This document shows, one piece after another, positions 47,960-60,623 of a stretch of DNA of 64,000 nt. Under the pieces are notes generated by a model. The model did no database searches, was not told where the DNA came from, and worked only from the letters and a program-made list of their open reading frames with translations. Position numbers and translations under genes: made by a program. Source of the DNA: Henricia sp. BOLD:AAB3569 (Eukaryota; Echinodermata; Asteroidea; Spinulosida; Echinasteridae). The DNA lies in assembly GCA_037783545.1 (NCBI GenBank), contig JBBELK010001591.1:1-64000 (forward strand). Direction: 5' to 3'. Within the stretch, counting starts at the first letter, position 1; each line of letters opens with the position of its first letter.

Positions 47960-50716
47960 GTGTGTCCCAAATGCCGGCAAATTTGGAAATCAAGGAATTT
48001 TCCAACCAACTTCAAATTTTGCATGCTCCAAACTGTATATATTCCGCGCTTGTCATGCAAAATTGACAGATTTTCGCTGGGAAATGACGGAGAAATTTCA
48101 GAGTTTAGGGAAAACGGAGCTCGGCTGCGTGGTTATTCCCCTAACCGTGGCTGTTGGGACACCCTGCGCCGCGCTGGTGTTCATTTGTACGGCCGTTGAC
48201 TCACCCCAGATTGTGACGGGAATTAGGTCAAAGTGTGTCCCAAATGCCGGCAAATTGGAAATCAAGGAATTTTCCAACCAACTTCAAATTTTGCATGCTC
48301 CAAACTGTATATATTCCGCACTTGTCATGCTAAATTGACAGATTTTCGCTGGGAAATGACGGAGAAATTTCAGCGTTTAGGGAAAACGGAGCTCGGCTGC
48401 GTGGTTATTCCCCTAACCGTGGCTGTTGGGACACCCTGCGCATGCGCCGCGCTGGTGTACATTTGTACGGCCGTTGACTCACCCCAGATTGTGACGGGAA
48501 TTAGGTCAAAGTGTGTCCCAAATGCCGGCAAATTTGGAAATCAAGGAATTTTCCAACCAACTTCAAATTTTGCATGCTCCAAACTGTATATATTCCGCAC
48601 TTGTCATGCAAAATTGACAGATTTTCGCTGGGAAATGACGGAGAAATTTCAGAGTTTAGGGAAACGGAGCTCGGCTGCGTGGTTATTACCCTAACCGTGG
48701 CTGTTGGGACACCCTGCGCATGCGCCGCGCTGGTGTACATTTGTACGGCCGTTGACTCACCCCAGATTGTGACGGGAATTAGGTCAAAGTGTGTCCCAAA
48801 TGCCGGCAAATTTGGAAATCAAGGAATTTTCCAACCAACTTCAAATTTTGCATGTTCCAAACTGTATATATTCCGCACTTGTCATGCAAAATTGACAGAT
48901 TTTCGCTGGGAAATGACGGAGAAATTTCAGAGTTTAGGAAAAACGGAGCTCGGCTGCGTGGTTATTCCCCTAACCGTGGCTGTTGGGACACCCTGCGCAT
49001 GCGCCGCGCTGGTGTACATTTGTACGGCCGTTGACTCACCCCAGATTGTGACGGGAATTAGGTCAAAGTGTGTCCCAAATGCCGGCAAATTTGGAAATCA
49101 AGGAATTTTCCAACCAACTTCAAATTTTGCATGCTCCAAACTGTATATATTCCGCACTTGTCATGCAAAATTGACAGATTTTCGCTGGGAAATGACGGAG
49201 AAATTTCAGAGCTTAGGGAAAACGGAGCTCGGCTGCGTGGTTATTCCCCTAACCGTGGCTGTTGGGACACCCTGCGCCGCGCTGGTGTTCATTTGTACGG
49301 CCGTTGACTCACCCCAGATTGTGACGGGAATTAGGTCAAAGTGTGTCCCAAATGCCGGCAAATTTGGAAATCAAGGAATTTTCCAACCAACTTCAAATTT
49401 TGCATGCTCCAAACTGTATATATTCCGCACTTGTCATGCTAAATTGACAGATTTTCGCTGGGAAATGACGGAGAAATTTCAGAGTTTAGGGAAAACGGAG
49501 CTCGGCTGCGTGGTTATTCCCCTAACCGTGGCTGTTGGGACACCCTGCGCCGCGCTGGTGTACATTTGTACGGCCGTTGACTCACCCCAGATTGTGACGG
49601 GAATTAGGTCAAAGTGTGTCCCAAATGCCGGCAAATTTGGAAATCAAGGAATTTTCCAACCAACTTCAAATTTTGCATGCTCCAAACTGTATAGATTCCG
49701 CACTTGTCATGCAAAATTGACAGATTTTCGCTGGGAAATGACGGAGAAATTTCAGAGTTTAGGGAAACGGAGCTCGGCTGCGTGGTTATTCCCCTAACCG
49801 TGGCTGTTGGGACACCCTGCGCATGCGCCGCGCTGGTGTACATTTGTACGGCCGTTGACTCACCCCAGATTGTGACGGGAATTAGGTCAAAGTGTGTCCC
49901 AAATGCCGGCAAATTTGGAAATCAAGGAATTTTCCAACCAACTTCAAATTTTGCATGCTCCAAACTGTATATATTCCGCACTTGTCATGCAAAATTGACA
50001 GATTTTCGCTGTGAAATGACGGAGAAATTTCAGAGTTTAGGAAAAACGGAGCTCGGCTGCGTGGTTATTCCCCTAACCGTGGCTGTTGGGACACCCTGCG
50101 CATGCGCCGCGCTGGTGTACATTTGTACGGCCGTTGACTCACCCCAGATTGTGACGGGAATTAGGTCAAAGTGTGTCCCAAATGCCGGCAAATTTGGAAA
50201 TCAAGGAATTTTCCAACCAACTTCAAATTTTGCATGCTCCAAACTGTATATATTCCGCACTTGTCATGCAAAATTGACAGATTTTCGCTGGGAAATGACG
50301 GAGAAATTTCAGAGTTTAGGGAAAACGGAGCTCGGCTGCGTGGTTATTCCCCTAACCGTGGCTGTTGGGACACCCTGCGCCGCGCTGGTGTTCATTTGTA
50401 CGGCCGTTGACTCACCCCAGATTGTGACGGGAATTAGGTCAAAGTGTGTCCCAAATGCCGGCAAATTTGGAAATCAAGGAATTTTCCAACCAACTTCAAA
50501 TTTTGCATGCTCCAAACTGTATATATTCCGCACTTGTCATGCTAAATTGACAGATTTTCGCTGGGAAATGACGGAGAAATTTCAGAGTTTAGGGAAAACG
50601 GAGCTCGGCTGCGTGGTTATTCCCCTAACCGTGGCTGTTGGGACACCCTGCGCCGCGCTGGTGTACATTTATACGGCCGTTGACTCACCCCAGATTGTGA
50701 CGGGAATTAGGTCAAA
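47960..50716 (+). repeat. Four-monomer higher-order repeat of about 1.10 kb, 2.5 copies
   Basis: Units ending TGTTCATTTG (47960, 49068, 50171) are each followed by a CATGCTAAATT unit (48233, 49341, 50444). In the first two copies come a GGGAAACGG/279 unit (48511, 49614) and a TAGGAAAAACGG/279 unit (48789, 49892). Periods are 1108 and 1103 bp; the 5-bp gap combines a junction switch in the second unit with one-base losses. Confidence 0.85.
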
Positions 50717-50995
50717 GTGTGTCCCAAATGCCGGCAAATTTGGAAATCAAGGAATTTTCCAACCAACTTCAAATTTTGCATGCTCCAAACTGTATATATT
50801 CCGCACTTGTCATGCAAAATTGACAGATTTTCGCTGGGAAATTACGGAGAAATTTCAGAGTTTAGGGAAAACGGAGCTCGGCTGCGTGGTTATTCCCCTC
50901 ACCGTGGCTGTTGGGACACCCTGCGCATGCGCCGCGCTGGTGTACATTGGTACGGCCGTTGACTCACCCCAGATTGTGACGGGAATTAGGTCAAA

Positions 50996-53900
50996 GTGTG
51001 TCCCAAATGCCGGCAAATTTGGAAATCAAGGAATTTTCCAACCAACTTCAAATTTTGCATGCTCCAAACTGTATATATTCCGCACTTGTCATGCAAAATT
51101 GACAGATTTTCGCTGGGAAATGACGGAGAAATTTCAGAGTTTAGAGAAAACGGAGCTCGGCTGCGTGGTTATTCCCCTAACCGTGGCTGTTGGGACACCC
51201 TGCGCATGCGCTGGTGTACATTTATACGGCCGTTGACTCACCCCAGATTGTGACGGGAATTAGGTCAAAGTGTGTCCCAAATGCCGGCAAATTTGGAAAT
51301 CAAGGAATTTTCCAACCAACTTCAAATTTTGCATGCTCAAAACTGTATATATTCCGCACTTGTCATGCAAAATTGACAGATTTTCGCTGGGAAATGACGG
51401 AGAAATTTCAGAGTTTAGGGAAAACGGAGCTCGGCTGCGTGGTTATTCCCCTAACCGTGGCTGTTGGGACACCCTGCGCATGCGCCGCGCTGGTGTACAT
51501 TTCTACGGCCGTTGACTCACCCCAGATTGTGACGGGAATTAGGTCAAAGTGTGTCCCAAATGCCGGCACATTTGGAAATCAAGGAATTGTCCAACCAACT
51601 TCAAATTTTGCATGCTCCAAACTGTATATATTCCGCACTTGTCATGCAAAATTGACAGATTTTCGCTGGGAAATGACGGAGAAATTTCGGAGTTTAGGGA
51701 AAACGGAGCTCGGCTGCGTGGTTATTCCCCTAACCGTGGCTGTTGGGACACCCTGCGCATGCGCTGGTGTACATTTCTACGGCCGTTGATTCACCCCAGA
51801 TTGTGACGGGAATTAGGTCAAAGTGTGTCCCAAATGCCGGCACATTTGGAAATCAAGGAATTTTCCAACCAACTTCAAATTTTGCATGCTCCAAACTGTA
51901 TATATTCCGCACTTGTCATGCAAAATTGACAGATTTTCGCTGGGAAATGACGGAGAAATTTCAGAGTTTAGAGAAAACGGAGCTCGGCTGCGTGGTTATT
52001 CCCTAACCGTGGCTGTTGGGACACCCTGCGCATGCGCTGGTGTACATTTATACGGCCGTTGACTCACCCCAGATTGTGACGGGAATTAGGTCAAAGTGTG
52101 TCCAAATGCCGGCAAATTTGGAAATCAAGGAATTTTCCAACCAACTTCAAATTTTGCATGCTCAAAACTGTATATATTCCGCACTTGTCATGCAAAATTG
52201 ACAGATTTTCGCTGGGAAATGACGGAGAAATTTCAGAGTTTAGGGAAAACGGAGCTCGGCTGCGTGGTTATTCCCCTAACCGTGGCTGTTGGGACACCCT
52301 GCGCATGCGCCGCGCTGGTGTACATTTCTACGGCCGTTGACTCACCCCAGATTGTGACGGGAATTAGGTCAAAGTGTGTCCCAAATGCCGGCACATTTGG
52401 AAATCAAGGAATTGTCCAACCAACTTCAAATTTTGCATGCTCCAAACTGTATATATTCCGCACTTGTCATGCAAAATTGACAGATTTTCGCTGGGAAATG
52501 ACGGAGAAATTTCGGAGTTTAGGGAAAACGGAGCTCGGCTGCGTGGTTATTCCCCTAACCGTGGCTGTTGGGACACCCTGCGCATGCGCTGGTGTACATT
52601 TCTACGGCCGTTGACTCACCCCAGATTGTGACGGGAATTAGGTCAAAGTGTGTCCCAAATGCCGGCACATTTGGAAATCAAGGAATTTTCCAACCAACTT
52701 CAAATTTTGCATGCTCCAAACTGTATATATTCCGCACTTGTCATGCAAAATTGACAGATTTTCGCTGGGAAATGACGGAGAAATTTCAGAGTTTAGGGAA
52801 AACGGAGCTCGGCTGCGTGGTTATTCCCCTAACCGTGGCTGTTGGGACACCCTGCGCCGCGCTGGTGTACATTTATACGGCCGTTGACTCACCCCAGATT
52901 GTGACGGGAATTAGGTCAAAGTGTGTCCCAAATGCCGGCAAATTTGGAAATCAAGGAATTTTCCAACCAACTTCAAATTTTGCATGCTCCAAACTGTATA
53001 TATTCCGCACTTGTCATGCAAAATTGACAGATTTTCGCTGGGAAATGACGGAGAATTTCAGAGTTTAGGGAAAACGGAGCTCGGCTGCGTGGTTATTCCC
53101 CTAACCGTGGCTGTTGGGACACCCTGCGCATGCGCCGCGCTGGTGTACATTGGTACGGCCGTTGACTCACCCCAGATTGTGACGGGAATTAGGTCAAAGT
53201 GTGTCCCAAATGCCGGCAAATTTGGAAATCAAGGAATTTTCCAACCAACTTCAAATTTTGCATGCTCCAAACTGTATATATTCCGCACTTGTCATGCAAA
53301 ATTGACAGATTTTCGCTGGGAAATGACGGAGAAATTTCAGAGTTTAGAGAAAACGGAGCTCGGCTGCGTGGTTATTCCCCTAACCGTGGCTGTTGGGACA
53401 CCCTGCGCATGCGCTGGTGTACATTTATACGGCCGTTGACTCACCCCAGATTGTGACGGGAATTAGGTCAAAGTGTGTCCCAAATGCCGGCAAATTTGGA
53501 AATCAAGGAATTTTCCAACCAACTTCAAATTTTGCATGCTCAAAACTGTATATATTCCGCACTTGTCATGCAAAATTGACAGATTTTCGCTGGGAAATGA
53601 CGGAGAAATTTCAGAGTTTAGGGAAAACGGAGCTCGGCTGCGTGGTTATTCCCCTAACCGTGGCTGTTGGGACACCCTGCGCCGCGCTGGTGTACATTTC
53701 TACGGCCGTTGACTCACCCCAGATTGTGACGGGAATTAGGTCAAAGTGTGTCCCAAATGCCGGCAAATTTGGAAATCAAGGAATTTTCCAACCAACTTCA
53801 AATTTTGCATGCTCCAAACTGTATATATTCCGCACTTGTCATGCAAAATTGACAGATTTTCGCTGGGAAATGACGGAGAAATTTCAGAGTTTAGGGAAAA

Positions 53901-54018
53901 CGGAGCTCGGCTGCGTGGTTATTCCCCTAACCGTGGCTGTTGGGACACCCTGCGCCGCGCTGGTGTACATTTGTACGGCCGTTGACTCACCCCAGATTGT
54001 GACGGGAATTAGGTCAAA
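50996..54018 (+). repeat. Domain with TTTAGAGAAAAC, GCTCAAAAC and GGCACATTT units
   Basis: The series TTTAGAGAAAAC/TTTATAC, GCTCAAAAC/TTTCTAC, GGCACATTT with AATTGTCC and CGGAG runs at 50996/51270/51549 and again at 51823/52096/52374. TTTAGAGAAAAC/GCTCAAAAC recurs at 53199/53473. The main step is 826-827 bp. Unit 51823 mixes GGCACATTT with TTTAGAGAAAAC and looks recombinant. Units with ACATTGGTACGG precede at 50717 and 52921. Confidence 0.8.
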
Positions 54019-56501
54019 GTGTGTCCCAAATGCCGGCAAATTTGGCAATCAAGGAATTTTCCAACCAACTTCAAATTTTGCATGCTCCAAACTGTATATA
54101 TTCCGCACTTGTCATGCAAAATTGACAGATTTTCGCTGGGAAATGACGGAGAAATTTCAGAGTTTAGGGAAAACGGAGCTCGGCTGCGTGGTTATTCCCC
54201 TAACCGTGGCTGTTGGGACACCCTGCGCCGCGCTGGTGTACATTTGTACGGCCGTTGATTCACCCCAGATTGTGACGGGAATTAGGTCAAAGTGTGTCCC
54301 AAATGCCGGCAAATTTGGAAATCAAGGAATTTTCCAACCAACTTCAAATTTTGCATGCTCCAAACTGTATATATTCCTCACTTGTCATGCAAAATTGACA
54401 GATTTTCGCTGGGAAATGACGGAGAAATTTCAGAGTTTAGGGAAGACGGAGCTCGGCTGCGTGGTTATTCCCCTAACCGTGGCTGTTGGGACACCCTGCG
54501 CATGCGCCGCGCTGGTGTACATTTGTACGGCCGTTGACTCACCCCAGATTGTGACGGGAATTAGGTCAAAGTGTGTCCCAAATGCCGGCACATTTGGAAA
54601 TCAAGGAATTGTCCAACCAACTTCAAATTTTGCATGCTCCAAACTGTATATATTCCGCACTTGTCATGCAAAATTGACAGATTTTCGCTGGGAAATGACG
54701 GAGAAATTTCAGAGTTTAGGGAAAACGGAGCTCGGCTGCGTGGTTATTCCCCTAACCGTGGCTGTTGGGACACCCTGCGCATGCGCCGCGCTGGTGTACA
54801 TTGGTACGGCCGTTGACTCACCCCAGATTGTGACGGGAATTAGGTCAAAGTGTGTCCCAAATGCCGGCAAATTTGGCAATCAAGGAATTTTCCAACCAAC
54901 TTCAAATTTTGCATGCTCCAAACTGTATATATTCCGCACTTGTCATGCAAAATTGACAGATTTTCGCTGGGAAATGACGGAGAAATTTCAGAGTTTAGGG
55001 AAAACGGAGCTCGGCTGCTTGGTTATTCCCCTAACCGTGGCTGTTGGGACACCCTGCGCCGCGCTGGTGTACATTTGTACGGCCGTTGACTCACCCCAGA
55101 TTGTGACGGGAATTAGGTCAAAGTGTGTCCCAAATGCCGGCAAATTTGGAAATCAAGGAATTTTCCAACCAACTTCAAATTTTGCATGCTCCAAACTGTA
55201 TATATTCCTCACTTGTCATGCAAAATTGACAGATTTTCGCTGGGAAATGACGGAGAAATTTCAGAGTTTAGGGAAGACGGAGCTCGGCTGCATGGTTATA
55301 ACCCTAACCGTGGCTGTTGGGACACCCTGCGCATGCGCCGCGCTGGTGTACATTTGTACGGCCGTTGACTCACCCCAGATTGTGACGGGAATTAGGTCAA
55401 AGTGTGTCCCAAATGCCGGCACATTTGGAAATCAAGGAATTGTCCAACCAACTTCAAATTTTGCATGCTCCAAACTGTATATATTCCGCACTTGTCATGC
55501 AAAATTGACAGATTTTCGCTGGGAAATGACGGAGAAATTTCGGAGTTTAGGGAAAACGGAGCTCGGCTGCGTGGTTATTCCCCTAACCGTGGCTGTTGGG
55601 ACACCCTGCGCATGCGCTGGTGTACATTTCTACGGCCGTTGACTCACCCCAGATTGTGACGGGAATTAGGTCAAAGTGTGTCCCAAATGCCGGCAAATTT
55701 GGAAATCAAGGAATTTTCCAACCAACTTCAAATTTTGCACGCTCCAAACTGTATATATTCCGCACTTGTCATGCAAAATTGACAGATTTTCGCTGGGAAA
55801 TGACGGAGAAATTTCAGAGTTTAGGGAAAACGGAGCTCGGCTGCGTGGTTATTCCCCTAACCGTGGCTGTTGGGACACCCTGCGACGCGCTGGTGTACAT
55901 TTGTACGGCCGTTGACTCACCCCAGATTGTGACGGGAATTAGGTCAAAGTGTGTCCCAAATGCCGGCAAATTTGGAAATCAAGGAATTTTCCAACCAACT
56001 TCAAATTTTGCATGCTCCAAACTGTATATATTCCTCACTTGTCATGCAAAATTGACAGATTTTCGCTGGGAAATGACGGAGAAATTTCAGAGTTTAGGGA
56101 AGACGGAGCTCGGCTGCGTGGTTATTCCCCTAACCGTGGCTGTTGGGACACCCTGCGCATGCGCCGCGCTGGTGTACATTTGTACGGCCGTTGACTCACC
56201 CCAGATTGTGACGGGAATTAGGTCAAAGTGTGTCCCAAATGCCGGCACATTTGGAAATCAAGGAATTGTCCAACCAACTTCAAATTTTGCATGCTCCAAA
56301 CTGTATATATTCCGCACTTGTCATGCAAAATTGACAGATTTTCGCTGGGAAATGACGGAGAAATTTCGGAGTTTAGGGAAAACGGAGCTCGGCTGCGTGG
56401 TTATTCCCCTAACCGTGGCTGTTGGGACACCCTGCGCATGCGCTGGTGTACATTTCTACGGCCGTTGACTCACCCCAGATTGTGACGGGAATTAGGTCAA
56501 A
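54019..56501 (+). repeat. Trimer higher-order repeat, periods 831 and 826 bp, three copies
   Basis: Trimers start at 54019, 54850 and 55676. Middle units (54292, 55123, 55949) share ATTCCTCAC and GGGAAGACGG; third units (54571, 55402, 56228) share GGCACATTT and AATTGTCC. First units 54019 and 54850 share TTTGGCAATC; 55676 instead has CTGCGACGCGC. The 831/826 step reflects a 279 versus 274 junction in the third unit. Confidence 0.85.
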
Positions 56502-58432
56502 GTGTGTCCCAAATGCCGGCAAATTTGGAAATCAAGGAATTTTCCAACCAACTTCAAATTTTGCATGCTCCAAACTGTATATATTCCGCACTTGTCATGC
56601 AAAATTGACAGATTTTCGCTGGGAAATGACGGAGAAATTTCAGAGTTTAGGGAAAACGGAGCTCGGCTGCGTGGTTATTCCCCTAACCGTGGCTGTTGGG
56701 ACACCCTGCGCATGCGCCGCGCTGGTGTACATTGGTACGGCCGTTGACTCACCCCAGATTGTGACGGGAATTAGGTCAAAGTGTGTCCCAAATGCCGGCA
56801 AATTTGGAAATCAAGGAATTTTCCAACCAACTTTAAATTTTGCATGCTCCAAACTGTATATATTCCGCACTTGTCATGCAAAATTGACAGATTTTCGCTG
56901 GGAAATGACGGAGAAATTTCAGAGTTTAGAGAAAACGGAGCTCGGCTGCGTGGTTATTCCCCTAACCGTGGCTGTTGGGACACCCTGCGCATGCGCTGGT
57001 GTACATTTATACGGCCGTTGACTCACCCCAGATTGTGACGGGAATTAGGTCAAAGTGTGTCCCAAATGCCGGCAAATTTGGAAATCAAGGAATTTTCCAA
57101 CCAACTTCAAATTTTGCATGCTCCAAACTGTATATATTCCGCACTTGTCATGCAAAATTGACAGATTTTCGCTGGGAAATGACGGAGAAATTTCAGAGTT
57201 TAGGGAAAACGGAGCTCGGCTGCGTGGTTATTCCCCTAACCGTGGCTGTTGGGACACCCTGCGCATGCGCCGCGCTGGTGTACATTTGTACGGCCGTTGA
57301 CTCACCCCAGATTGTGACGGGAATTAGGTCAAAGTGTGTCCCAAATGCCGGCAAATTTGGAAATCAAGGAATTTTCCAACCAACTTCAAATTTTGCATGC
57401 TCCAAACTGTATATATTCCGCACTTGTCATGAAAAATTGACAGATTTTCGCTGGGAAATGACGGAGAAATTTCGGAGTTTAGGGAAAACGGAGCTCGGCT
57501 GCGTGGTTATTCCCCTAACCGTGGCTGTTGGGACACCCTGCGCATGCGCTGGTGTACATTTCTACGGCCGTTGACTCACCCCAGATTGTGACGGGAATTA
57601 GGTCAAAGTGTGTCCCAAATGCCGGCAAATTTGGAAATCAAGGAATTTTCCAACCAACTTCAAATTTTGCATGCTCTAAACTGTATATATTCCGCACTTG
57701 TCATGCAAAATTGACAGATTTTTGCTGGGAAATGACGGAGAAATTTCAGAGTTTAGGGAAAACGGAGCTCGGCTGCGTGGTTATTCCCCTAACCGTGGCT
57801 GTTGGGACACCCTGCGCCGCGCTGGTGTACATTTGTACGGCCGTTGACTCACCCCAGATTGTGACGGGAATTAGGTCAAAGTGTGTCCCAAATGCCGGCA
57901 AATTTGGAAATCAAGGAATTTTCCAACCAACTTCAAATTTTGCATGCTCCAAACTGTATATATTCCGCACTTGTCATGCAAAATTGACAGATTTTCGCTG
58001 GGAAATGACGGAGAAATTTCAGAGTTTAGGGAAAACGGAGCTCGGCTGCGTGGTTATTCCCCTAACCGTGGCTGTTGGGACACCCTGCGTATGCGCCGCG
58101 CTGGTGTACATTTGTACGGCCGTTGACTCACCCCAGATTGTGACGGGAATTAGGTCAAAGTGTGTCCCAAATGCCGGCAAATTTGGAAATCAAGGAATTT
58201 TCCAACCAACTTCAAATTTTGCATGCTCCAAACTGTATATATTCCGCACTTGTCATGCAAATTTGACAGATTTTCGCTGGGAAATGACGGAGAAATTTCA
58301 GAGTTTAGGGAAAACGGAGCTCGGCTGCGTGGTTATTCCCCTAACCGTGGCTGTTGGGACACCCTGCGCCGCGCTGGTGTACATTTGTACGGCCGTTGAC
58401 TCGCCCCAGATTGTGACGGGAATTAGGTCAAA
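55676..58432 (+). repeat. Ten-monomer block repeated about 4.95 kb downstream, copy 1
   Basis: Ten consecutive monomers match 60624-63377 with offsets drifting only from 4948 to 4945 bp. Shared rare marks in order: CTGCGACGCGC, ATTCCTCAC/GGGAAGACGG, GGCACATTT, ACATTGGTACGG, ACTTTAAATT with TTTAGAGAAAAC, CATGAAAAATT with CGGAG, GCTCTAAAC with TTTTTGCTGG, TGCGTATGCG, and GACTCGCCCC. Confidence 0.92.
57055..57333 (+). repeat. Reference monomer, 279-bp class
   Basis: The junction reads TGCGCATGCGCCGCGCTGG and contains both shorter forms: removing TGCGCA gives the 273 form, and removing CGCGC gives the 274 form. I count 48 copies. Only the one at 4933 lies before 30.5 kb; the rest start at 30597 or later. 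It is either the ancestral junction or a recombinant joining a 274-type left half to a 273-type right half. Confidence 0.95.
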
Positions 58433-59797
58433 GTGTGTCCCAAATGCCGGCAAATTTGGAAATCAAGGAATTTTCCAACCAACTTCAAATTTTGCATGCT
58501 CCAAACTGTATATATTCCGCACTTGTCATGCAAAATTGACAGATTTTCGCTGGGAAATGACGGAGAAATTTCAGAGTTTAGGGAAACGGAGCTCGGCTGC
58601 GTGGTTATTCCCCTAACCGTGGCTGTTGGGACACCCTGCGCCGCGCTGGTGTACATTTGTACGGCCGTTGACTCACCCCAGATTGTGACGGGAATTAGGT
58701 CAAAGTGTGTCCCAAATGCCGGAAAATTTGGAAATCAAGGAATTTTCCAACCAACTTCAAATTTTGCATGCTCCAAACTGTATATATTCCGCACTTGTCA
58801 TGCAAAATTGACAGATTTTCGCTGGGAAATGACGGAGAAATTTCAGAGTTTAGGGAAAACGGAGCTCGGCTGCGTGGTTATTCCCCTAACCGTGGATGTA
58901 GGGACACCCTGCGCATGCGCTGGTGTACATTTGTACGGCCGTTGACTCACCCTAGATTGTGACGGGAATTAGGTCAAAGTGTGTCCCAAATGCCGGCAAA
59001 TTTGGAAATCAAGGAATTTTCCAACCAACTTCAAATTTTGCATGCTCCAAACTGTATATATTCCGCACTTGTCATGCAAAATTGACAGATTTTCGCTGGG
59101 AAATGACGGAGAAATTTCAGAGTTTAGGGAAAACGGAGCTCGGCTGCGTGGTTATTCCCCTAACCGTGGCTGTTGGGACACCCTGCGCCGCGCTGGTGTA
59201 CATTTGTACGGCCGTTCACTCGCCCCAGATTGTGACGGGAATTAGGTCAAAGTGTGTCCCAAATGCCGGCAAATTTGGAAATCAAGGAATTTTCCAACCA
59301 ACTTCAAATTTTGCATGCTCCAAACTGTATATATTCCGCACTTGTCATGCAAAATTGACAGATTTTCGCTGGGAAATGACGGAGAAATTTCAGAGTTTAG
59401 GGAAACGGAGCTCGGCTGCGTGGTTATTCCCCTAACCGTGGCTGTTGGGACACCCTGCGCCGCGCTGGTGTACATTTGTACGGCCGTTGACTCACCCCAG
59501 ATTGTGACGGGAATTAGGTCAAAGTGTGTCCCAAATGCCGGCAAATTTGGAAATCAAGGAATTTTCCAACCAACTTCAAATTTTGCATGCTCCAAACTGT
59601 ATATATTCCGCACTTGTCATGCAAAATTGACAGATTTTCGCTGGGAAATGACGGAGAAATTTCAGAGTTTAGGGAAAACGGAGCTCGGCTGCGTGGTTAT
59701 TCCCCTAACCGTGGATGTAGGGACACCCTGCGCATGCGCTGGTGTACATTTGTACGGCCGTTGACTCACCCTAGATTGTGACGGGAATTAGGTCAAA
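58160..59797 (+). repeat. 819-bp trimer, two tandem copies
   Basis: Units 58160/58433/58705 and 58979/59252/59524 correspond: ACTCGCCCC at the end of the first, GGGAAACGG in the second, and GTGGATGTAGGG with CACCCTAGATTG in the third. The last two marks occur only here. The copy lies between the two copies of the 2.7-kb block. Confidence 0.88.
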
Positions 59798-60623
59798 GTG
59801 TGTCCCAAATGCCGGCAAATTTGGAAATCAAGGAATTTTCCAACCAACTTCAAATTTTGCATGCTCCAAACTGTATATATTCCGCACTTGTCATGCAAAA
59901 TTGACAGATTTTCGCTTTGAAATGACGGAGAAATTTCAGAGTTTAGGGAAAGCGGAGCTCGGCTACGTGGTTATTCCCCTAACCGTGGCTGTTGGGACAC
60001 CCTGCGCTGCGCTTGTGTACATTTGTACGGCCGTTGACTCACCCCAGATTGTGACGGGAATTAGGTCAAAGTGTGTCCCAAATGCCGGCAAATTTGGAAA
60101 TCAAGGAATTTTCCAACCAACTTCAAATTTTGCATGCTCCAAACTGTATATATTCCGCACTTGTCATGAAAAATTGACAGATTTTCGCTGGGAAATGACG
60201 GAGAAATTTCGGAGTTTAGGGAAAACGGAGCTCGGCTGCGTGGTTATTCCCCTAACCGTGGCTGTTGGGACACCCTGCGCATGCGCTGGTGTACATTTCT
60301 ACGGCCGTTGACTCACCCCAGATTGTGACGGGAATTAGGTCAAAGTGTGTCCCAAATGCCGGCAAATTTGGAAATCAAGGAATTTTCCAACCAACTTCAA
60401 ATTTTGCATGCTCCAAACTGTATATATTCCGCACTTGTCATGCAAAATTGACAGATTTTCGCTGGGAAATGACGGAGAAATTTCAGAGTTTAGGGAAAAC
60501 GGAGCTCGGCTGCGTGGTTATTCCCCTAACCGTGGCTGTTGGGACACCCTGCGCATGCGCCGCGCTGGTGTACATTTGTACGGCCGTTGACTCACCCCAG
60601 ATTGTGACGGGAATTAGGTCAAA

